From CAYQMF01 sp964418595 (GTDB taxonomy: Bacteria; Planctomycetota; UBA1135; UBA2386): a stretch of 11,551 nt of DNA. The stretch covers positions 1 through 11,551 of the forward strand of contig CAYQMF010000165.1 in NCBI GenBank assembly GCA_964418595.1. Direction: 5' to 3'. The first letter of the stretch is position 1, and each line of letters begins with the position of its first letter. Position numbers and translations under genes: made by a program. Positions 6,984 to 11,551 of the stretch are shown in pieces. Below the pieces are notes generated by a model that was not told the DNA's origin, made no database searches, and saw only the letters and a program-made list of their open reading frames with translations.

Positions 6984-8225
6984 ATGCTGCGCATCGCTCT
7001 CGCACTGTTCCTCCTGGTAACGCCGGGCAGCGCGCAGGGCCGGACCTTGGTCGTGGACGCTGGCGGTGGCGGGCAGTTCACGGACATCGCTTCCGCCGAG
7101 GCCGCCGCGCAACCCGGCGACACGCTCCTCGTGCGTCGCGGGACGTATGGCCCCTTCGCAACGCAGAAGGGCATTGCCGTCGTCGGCGACAGTGCGGCGC
7201 CCGCGGGCATCGTCATCCAGGATTCGTGGACGAACATCGGTTCGACGATGGTCCGGGTATCCGGAGTGCCGGCGACGGCACGGTTCGCGCTCAGCAACGT
7301 CCGGCTCGTCTTCCAGGGCTACCAACGAGGGATGGAGATCGACGGCAACGCCGGCGCGGTGCTCGTCAGCGATTGCGTGTTCCAGGTGCAACTGTGCTTC
7401 CAGTGCGGCGGCGGGCCGCAGCATCCAGGGATCACCGTGTCGCGGAGTGCGCGCGTCCACGTCAGCGGGTCGACCGTGGTCGGTGTGCCGGCGTTGACCG
7501 TCGACTCGTCCACGCTGACCGTCGTCGGTTCCTTCGTCCTCGGCGGCGTCAGCGCCGATCCTGCTCACCCATGCTGTGGTGGCCCAGGCATCCGGGCGAC
7601 GGCGTCCACCGTCGTGATCGCCCGCACGACCGTCATCGGCAGCGACGGTCATGGCCACATCCTCTTCGTGCGGCCGCAACCCGGGATCGCCATCACCGGC
7701 GGCGAACTCCACTTGCACGGGAACTCCACCGACGCGGTGCGGGCGGGGAGCAACATGATCCTGGGGCAGCCGAGGCTGCCGGCGTCGGGGATCGTCGGCA
7801 CGAGCACCCGCCTGGAGCTGGATCCGCTGTTCGTGGTGGCGTCCACCGACGGTGCTCTCCCGATCGACTGTCCCGGCTGTCCGGTCGTCACGCGGCGACG
7901 CTTGGCGCTGCGCGCCGCGGATGGTCGGATCGGCGGCGGTCTCGCTGGCAACCTCGCGTCGCGGCCGGGCGACCTCTTCGCCATGCTCGCGGACACGCCG
8001 CGCACGCCGGTGCCGACGCCGTTCGGCCAACTCCACGTCGATCCCACCGCGAGCATCTGGTCGGTCTTGCTGCTCCAACAGCCTGGCGGCGTGACGGCAT
8101 TCGCGCTCCCTGTGCCGGCAGTCCCTGAGCTCCTCGGGACGTGGATCGCGCTGCAGGCGGTCGGCTTCGATTCGGTCCTTGCGCAGCCAGACCTGTCGAA
8201 CGCTGCCGTCGTGCTCCTGCGCTAG
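6984..8225 (+). CDS. Secreted right-handed beta-helix-like protein with C-terminal module
   Basis: This is a 413-aa exported protein. MLRIALALFLLVTPGSA followed by Q is a clear signal peptide with cleavage near residue 17-19. Residues 22-90 (VVDAGGGGQFTDIASAEAAA, then GDTLLVRRGTYGPF) are the classic opening of pectate-lyase-like right-handed beta-helix proteins. Residues 90-275 hold repeated short beta rungs (VHVSGSTVVGV, LTVDSSTLTVVGSFV, ITGGELHLHGNST). No catalytic residues of a known lyase or hydrolase can be assigned. Cys pairs C138/C141 and C296/C299 lie in CxxC spacing. Residues about 329-413 form a tail resembling the end of the convergent Kelch protein. The ATG at 6984 has GAGGA 7 nt upstream. 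An ATG at 6963 has GGAGG 9 nt upstream, but would give the signal peptide an acidic start (MLAEDHT). The gene lies 74 bp behind the dehydratase gene. Confidence 0.8.
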   Translation: MLRIALALFLLVTPGSAQGRTLVVDAGGGGQFTDIASAEAAAQPGDTLLVRRGTYGPFATQKGIAVVGDSAAPAGIVIQDSWTNIGSTMVRVSGVPATARFALSNVRLVFQGYQRGMEIDGNAGAVLVSDCVFQVQLCFQCGGGPQHPGITVSRSARVHVSGSTVVGVPALTVDSSTLTVVGSFVLGGVSADPAHPCCGGPGIRATASTVVIARTTVIGSDGHGHILFVRPQPGIAITGGELHLHGNSTDAVRAGSNMILGQPRLPASGIVGTSTRLELDPLFVVASTDGALPIDCPGCPVVTRRRLALRAADGRIGGGLAGNLASRPGDLFAMLADTPRTPVPTPFGQLHVDPTASIWSVLLLQQPGGVTAFALPVPAVPELLGTWIALQAVGFDSVLAQPDLSNAAVVLLR

Positions 8226-8263
8226 CGTGAAGCGGTCCGCCAAGTAGTCGATCCTCGTTCGGG

Positions 8264-8279
8264 CCGGTGAACGCACCGG
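8264..8279. terminator. Hairpin between convergent genes, possible bidirectional terminator
   Basis: CCGGTG and CACCGG form a perfect 6-bp stem around an AACG tetraloop, in the 82-bp gap between two convergent stop codons. There is no T tract on either side, so termination would rest on the stem and on gene arrangement. The position is what raises this above a chance GC-rich hairpin. Confidence 0.35.
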
Positions 8280-8307
8280 GCATCGAGAGGTGTGAGCGGG
8301 GCCAGCT

Positions 8308-10497
8308 TCAGTCGCCCACGACCAGACGCAAGGCTTCGCTGAACACGAGACCGAGCGCACCGCCGAGCGGGTCCACCGCGAAGCCCTGCGCGAACAGCAC
8401 AAACCCGCGCACGGAGGGATCGGGCGGCAACGGGAGCTGGATCAGGGCGCCGCCCGCGGCGTTGGCGGAGACGGGCATCCACACGACCGGGTCGGCCAGG
8501 TACAGCGTGCAGGGCCCGATGGGGACGCTGCGCGTGCCGAGCGATACCCCGAACACGGCAGGCACCGACGGCAGCACCGGCAGCAGGTGCAGGGCGAAGA
8601 CGTCGTTGCCGGAGTACGGCTCGTTGCTCCGCAGCCGGGGCACGCCTCGGCTGCCGGCGCAGCCGGCGCCGGAGGCCTGACTGACGACGGGTGTGTGCGC
8701 GCCTAGCAGCCAGGTCTGCGTCCACGGCCCGCTCGGGGCGTCGAACGAGAACAGGACGAGTTGTCGGCGGGCGAGGTCGTAGGCGACCGTGCCGCCGGGG
8801 AAGCCGACCGGTTCGACGGGCAGCGGCAGGCGGGTCCACGTTGCGCCATCCCACTCCCACGTCTGCGGCGTGTAGAAGCCGAAGTCGGGGTCGCCGACGG
8901 CGACCACGCGGCCGCGAGCGAGGTCGTAGGCGGCGGAGCCGTACACGAGGGTTGGTCCTGTGCTGGCGCGCAGCGACCAGTCGACGCCGTCCCATTCCCA
9001 GGTCTCGACCGGCCGCAGGCTACCGAAGCACGCGATCAACACCGTGCGCTGCCGCAGCACGTCATAGGCGAGCGCGTTGCTCCAGGTCCCGGGACGCGGA
9101 CGCGTCGCCGGCGTCCGCTGCGCCCAGGTCGTGCCGTTCCACTCCCAGGTGTCGTCGAGGGTGGTGCTGCCGCTCTGTCCTCCAAACAGCACGGTGCGAT
9201 CGCGCGCCAGGTCGTACGCCATCACCGGCGCGATCCGCGGCGCCGGCGACGCGGTCGGCGTGCGCGGGGTCCACGCGCTGCCATCCCACACCCACGTGTC
9301 GCCCAGGGTCTGGCCCTGGCCATTGCCGCCGAAGAGCACGGAGTGCTGACGCCGCACGTCGTAGACCAGACCCGGGCTCCACCGCGGTGGGGGCGTGACG
9401 GAGGCGGCGCGGCGCGTCCAACTGCGCCCTTCCCATTCCCAGGTCTCGAGCGCCGGCGTAGTGCCGTTGGCGACCAGCACGGTTCGTTCCCGCATCACGT
9501 CGTAGGCCATCGCTTGCACGTACCGGGGCGTAGTCCGCGCGCTCAGCTCGGTCCAATCCCGGCCATCGAAGGCCCAGACGTCAGCCCGCTCCGTGCCGCT
9601 GCTCGCGCCGTCCTGACCGCCGAACAGCAGGGTGACACCGCGTGCCTCGTCGTAGACCAGGTCGGCGCCGTCGCGCGCCGGCGGCGTGTGCAGCGGCTGC
9701 AGCAGGAGCCAGCGGGTGCCGTCCCATTCCCAGGTCTGCGGATTGCCGAGGAGGTCGCTGCCGAACAACACCGCGCGCTGGCGCGCGCGGTCGAACACCA
9801 AGGGGGTGTTGTATGGCTGCTGGGGAAACGTGACCGTCGTGTGCAGGACCCACGCCGTCCCGCTCCATTCCCACACCTCTCCGACGGCCGCCCAACGGAA
9901 CACGACGACGCGCTGACGCGCCGAGTCGTACAGCATCCGGCCGAACGGTGGCGCCACCGCACTACGGAGGCTCCAGTCGACGCCATCCCACTCCCACGTC
10001 CCCGTTCCGCTGGTGGAGCTGAACACCATCACCGTGCGCTGGCGCAGCTCGTCGTACGCGAGGCTGGCGCCAAAGACGTAACCCGGCAGCGGCGTCGCGT
10101 GCGTGCGCCGCAGCCACGTCGTGCCGTCCCATTCCCAGGTGTCGCCGTGGTCGAAGCCCATCTGGAACGAGCGACCGCCGAAGAGCACCACGCGCTGTCG
10201 CGCCCGGTCGTACGCCACCGCGGAGCCCCAGCGCGCGCTCGGCCGCACCGCCGGATCGCGACGGGTCCACGCGGCGCCGGTCCATTCCCAGGTCTCGTCG
10301 GAGCTGCGATCGGGACACGAGTCGCACGCCGACGGATCGCCGCCGAACAGCAACACGCACTCCCGCGCCGCATCGAACGTGATGGCGGCTGTGATCTTGC
10401 TCTCCAGCACGCGCGCCCGCAGCCAGGTTGGCGCTTGGGCGTGCGCGCCGGCGACGGACAGGAACGATCTGAGACACGCCACGATCGCTTCGCGCAT
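8308..10497 (-). CDS. Secreted Kelch-like beta-propeller protein with 12 repeats and C-terminal module
   Basis: This is a 729-aa exported protein. The signal peptide is MREAIVACLRSFLSVAGAHA with cleavage near residue 20-22. Residues about 35-600 hold 12 tandem Kelch-like units of about 47 residues. Each runs as an AYD-xx-RQR-x-VLFGG strand pair, then D-TWEWDG-xx-W-xx-R and a Pro/Arg-rich linker. Twelve units fit two six-bladed propellers or one irregular array. Units 3, 4, 7, 10 and 11 have lost the Gly-Gly of the blade. Residues 610-729 are a separate module starting GAGCAGSRGVPRL and ending in LRLVVGD. From memory, that kind of ending is widespread on secreted planctomycete proteins. The ATG at 10497 has GAGGA at 10507-10503 in good position. 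A GTG 12 nt upstream would place that GAGGA inside the gene. Role unknown: surface binding or envelope structure is likelier than enzymatic activity. Confidence 0.82.
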   Translation of the reverse strand: MREAIVACLRSFLSVAGAHAQAPTWLRARVLESKITAAITFDAARECVLLFGGDPSACDSCPDRSSDETWEWTGAAWTRRDPAVRPSARWGSAVAYDRARQRVVLFGGRSFQMGFDHGDTWEWDGTTWLRRTHATPLPGYVFGASLAYDELRQRTVMVFSSTSGTGTWEWDGVDWSLRSAVAPPFGRMLYDSARQRVVVFRWAAVGEVWEWSGTAWVLHTTVTFPQQPYNTPLVFDRARQRAVLFGSDLLGNPQTWEWDGTRWLLLQPLHTPPARDGADLVYDEARGVTLLFGGQDGASSGTERADVWAFDGRDWTELSARTTPRYVQAMAYDVMRERTVLVANGTTPALETWEWEGRSWTRRAASVTPPPRWSPGLVYDVRRQHSVLFGGNGQGQTLGDTWVWDGSAWTPRTPTASPAPRIAPVMAYDLARDRTVLFGGQSGSTTLDDTWEWNGTTWAQRTPATRPRPGTWSNALAYDVLRQRTVLIACFGSLRPVETWEWDGVDWSLRASTGPTLVYGSAAYDLARGRVVAVGDPDFGFYTPQTWEWDGATWTRLPLPVEPVGFPGGTVAYDLARRQLVLFSFDAPSGPWTQTWLLGAHTPVVSQASGAGCAGSRGVPRLRSNEPYSGNDVFALHLLPVLPSVPAVFGVSLGTRSVPIGPCTLYLADPVVWMPVSANAAGGALIQLPLPPDPSVRGFVLFAQGFAVDPLGGALGLVFSEALRLVVGD

Positions 10498-10810
10498 GAG
10501 CGTCCTCACGGGTTGCCGGAGCCGGCCGCATCGCCGGGGGTGGGGGTGAGGCGCGGGAACTCCGGACTCGGCTGGGGATGACGATGGCCGGAGTGGGCTG
10601 ACCCGGCAAGGGGCTACGCCTCGTGCGGCTCGCGCCCGTCGCCGTCACGGGGCCCTGCCGCCGCGACGGTGAACGCGTTCGCGCAGGTCTCCCTGTCAAC
10701 CTGGGTTGAGCTTCCCTCCTCTCCGCCGACGCGCCGGAACCCTCTGCCGCGAGAATCTGTCGAGATCGTCGCTCAGCCGACTCCGCCCACTGCTACCGCG
10801 AAGCGGTTTC
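10498..10810. other. Gene-free stretch upstream of the Kelch gene
   Basis: I find no credible coding frame here. The only structures noted are a ribosome-binding GAGGA for the Kelch gene at 10503-10507 and a near-perfect 14-bp palindrome at 10696-10709. A hairpin ACCGC/GCGGT lies directly beside the attC-like site (10796-10808). A minus-strand TTGACA at 10699-10694 overlaps the palindrome but has no matching -10. The Kelch promoter may lie here, or this may be the flank of the integron-like region. Confidence 0.4.
10696..10709. repeat. 14-bp palindrome TCAACC-TG-GGTTGA
   Basis: Two 6-bp arms are perfectly complementary around a 2-bp centre. The site lies about 200 bp upstream of the Kelch gene start. 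It could be an operator for a dimeric regulator. GTTGAGC at 10705-10711 also fits GTTRRRY, the integron recombination core, but no partnering half-site is seen at attC distance. Function unknown. Confidence 0.3.
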
Positions 10811-10878
10811 GTTCAACGTCTTTGCCGTTGAGGCGCCGGCCGGCTTGGCGGCCGGTCGCCTCCTACGGCTTGTTGGGC
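10811..10878 (-). repeat. attC-like integron recombination site (68 bp)
   Basis: Read on the minus strand, the site opens with GCCCAAC (10878-10872, consensus RYYYAAC) and closes with GTTGAAC (10817-10811, consensus GTTRRRY). Between them the arms pair as GCCGT/ACGGC, AGGCG/CGCCT and CCGGCCG/CGGCCGG. One arm carries an unpaired A at 10856 and the outer spacers are asymmetric (2 and 6 nt). This order of conserved outer boxes, inner boxes, extrahelical base and poorly conserved middle is the architecture of attC sites, and 68 bp is a normal size. It begins 6 nt after the TAG of the 143-aa gene on the same strand, exactly where a cassette's attC belongs. A GC-rich terminator would not be expected to carry the two consensus boxes. 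Confidence 0.7.
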
Positions 10879-11339
10879 AGCAGTCTACCGTCCGCTGATC
10901 GTCCGATCGCCGGCGCCCGACCAGGATCTGATGTAGAGGACGTGCCCCGGCTCCATGCCTCGCAGGTCCGGCTCCTCGGTCGCCGCCAGGATGCCGGAGC
11001 CGGTCCACTTGCCGTCGCGTGTCCAGTCCTCGATGAGCGTCTCGTCGAGCATCACGGAGCGAATGAACCTGATCGGGTCGCTCTCGGGCCATGGATCCCG
11101 AACCGGCCAGTCGAAGTGCATGTGGAACATGCCAAAGCCAACGGTGATCTCCTCGTCATCCGTGCTGACCCAGAACTCGCAGTCCTGTCGGACCGGTCCT
11201 GGCTTGAGGTCAATCAGCAGCAGACCACGCTCGGCGCGGGCGTGGTCGCGGAGGCTCGGAACAGCGGCGAACAGCGCGTGAGCGAATGACCGCGAGAAGT
11301 CGTCAAGGCCGTCCATTGTCCGCCACCCTGCCTGCCCAA
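10817..11339 (-). mobile_element. Putative integron gene cassette (523 bp)
   Basis: The segment runs, on the minus strand, from the TTGGGC of one GTTRRRY box (11339) through a single promoterless ORF and its attC-like site to the G of the next box (10817). One ORF filling nearly all the segment, a 23-nt leader, a 6-nt gap from stop to attC and a total near 0.5 kb are typical of cassettes. No integrase gene or attI is present in the window. It is therefore either part of an attC cluster without integrase or the distal part of a longer integron. Confidence 0.6.
10885..11316 (-). CDS. Small conserved-type protein of unknown function, cassette-borne
   Basis: This is a 143-aa soluble, acidic protein with no signal peptide and no membrane segment. 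I do not assign a function. An N-terminal helical part (residues 1-30, DDFSRSFAHALFAAVPSLRD) leads to strand-rich segments LLLIDLK, CEFWVSTDDEEITVGFGMFH and MHFDW. A helix PIRFIRSVMLDE and a C-terminal strand pair (WTRDGKWTGSGIL, HVLYIRSWSG) follow. The motif block E-I-T-V-G-F then H-x-H-F-D-W-P resembles small proteins that I recall from integron cassettes and that lack characterised roles. Its look is also compatible with immunity-type proteins. The ATG at 11316 follows AGGGTGG. Codon choice is less GC3-biased (more T- and A-ending codons) than in the hut or sugar genes, in keeping with acquisition by transfer. Confidence 0.75.
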   Translation of the reverse strand: MDGLDDFSRSFAHALFAAVPSLRDHARAERGLLLIDLKPGPVRQDCEFWVSTDDEEITVGFGMFHMHFDWPVRDPWPESDPIRFIRSVMLDETLIEDWTRDGKWTGSGILAATEEPDLRGMEPGHVLYIRSWSGAGDRTISGR

Positions 11340-11454
11340 CTTGTAGTCGGTTGTTCGGTGTACCTCCCCCGAACGCGGCGGGCTCGCCCGCCTATCGGGG
11401 TGCGGCAACCAGCGTCACGCCCAGCGCCACCTGGCGCAAGCCGGTGCGTTGGCA
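11334..11454 (-). repeat. Second, degenerate attC-like structure
   Basis: On the minus strand it closes with GTTGGGC (11340-11334), a perfect GTTRRRY. It opens with TGCCAAC (11454-11448), which keeps the AAC triplet but misses the first two consensus bases. CCAAC/GTTGG pair at the ends. Inside, CGG-C-TTG pairs with CAACCG if the middle C is extrahelical. The core folds as CCCCGA/TCGGGG then GGCGGGC/GCCCGCC (11369-11400). An alternative pairing uses GGTTG/CAACC at 11349-11353 and 11406-11410. At 121 bp it would be a long, VCR-sized attC. The evidence is weaker than for the 10811-10878 site. Confidence 0.4.
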
Positions 11455-11551
11455 TCGGTACACGGACCTGTCTAACTCGGCCGCGGCACCTCACGAGGGT
11501 GTGGCTCCAGCATTGAGCAGAGCCGCATGAGCACGCACCAGAGCTTGATGC
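11455..11551 (-). other. Window end, possible 3' end of a preceding cassette gene
   Basis: Two minus-strand frames run in from the window edge and stop before the attC-like structure. One ends at the TGA 11493-11491 (..HAALLNAGATPS). The other ends at the TAG 11474-11472 (..MLEPHPREVPRPS). Either could be the tail of the gene belonging to that site. There is too little sequence to decide, so no coding call is made. Confidence 0.2.

Noticed and set aside
8690..10400. Regular repeats that might suggest a CRISPR array or satellite DNA
   Set aside because: The period of about 141 bp stays in frame and encodes Kelch-like units. There are no identical short repeats with unique spacers.
8691..10581. 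Long plus-strand frames opposite the Kelch gene
   Set aside because: Their apparent repeats are antisense images of the TWEWDG repeats. They lack a signal peptide and sensible composition.
10694..10699. Perfect minus-strand TTGACA as a promoter -35
   Set aside because: No -10-like hexamer lies 16-19 nt downstream on that strand, so a promoter call is not supported.
10669..11289. A 206-codon plus-strand frame across the attC-like site and the 143-aa gene
   Set aside because: It runs through the palindrome and antisense to a better-composed gene, with no domain resemblance and a poor start context.
10498..11551. Integron integrase gene or attI site
   Set aside because: No frame on either strand shows tyrosine-recombinase motifs, and no attI-like sequence can be identified, so only attC-like sites are claimed.

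Overview
The window is GC-rich throughout (by eye around 70 %). It looks like a bacterial chromosome segment, most likely from the Planctomycetota or a neighbouring environmental lineage. That guess rests on the architecture of three loci. One is a secreted Kelch-like protein with a C-terminal module beginning with a Gly-Cys-Ala-Gly-Ser motif. The second is a secreted beta-helix protein with a related tail. The third is a broken ECF-sigma/carboxypeptidase-regulatory-like locus. The taxonomic placement is inference from memory of such proteins, not a search result.

Layout, left to right. (1) 1-723, plus: the 3' part of an alpha/beta hydrolase in extremely C-biased sequence. (2) 732-1431, minus: an eroded locus. 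It has an ECF sigma-like ORF whose region 2 is joined almost directly to region 4, then a signal-peptide-like stretch, a stop, and in another frame the last part of a carboxypeptidase-regulatory-like domain. (3) 1542-3751, plus: hutF and hutG, overlapping by ATGA. These are the last two steps of the five-step histidine degradation route (formiminoglutamate to formylglutamate to glutamate plus formate). (4) 3817-6909, plus: four genes joined by stop/start overlaps: a VapB/FitA-type antitoxin, a VapC PIN-domain toxin, a GT-A-like glycosyltransferase candidate, and a two-domain NDP-hexose 2,3-dehydratase. (5) 6984-8225, plus, and 8308-10497, minus: two convergent secreted proteins, a right-handed beta-helix-like protein and a 12-repeat Kelch-like protein, sharing a C-terminal module. 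(6) 10498-11551: a stretch with integron features. A 143-aa gene on the minus strand ends 6 nt before an attC-like imperfect palindrome (10811-10878). It begins 23 nt after another GTTRRRY box (11334-11340), which closes a second, weaker attC-like structure. No integrase gene is visible, so this could be part of an integrase-less attC cluster or the edge of an integron outside the window.

How the genes fit together. hutF/hutG form one catabolic unit. The glycosyltransferase and 2,3-dehydratase suggest formation or transfer of a 2-deoxysugar, but no other deoxysugar gene is present. Their ATGA/TGATG coupling to a toxin-antitoxin pair is unusual. The rightmost region appears to be mobile accessory DNA. 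The most interesting parts are the putative gene cassette and the coupled toxin-antitoxin/sugar-gene run.
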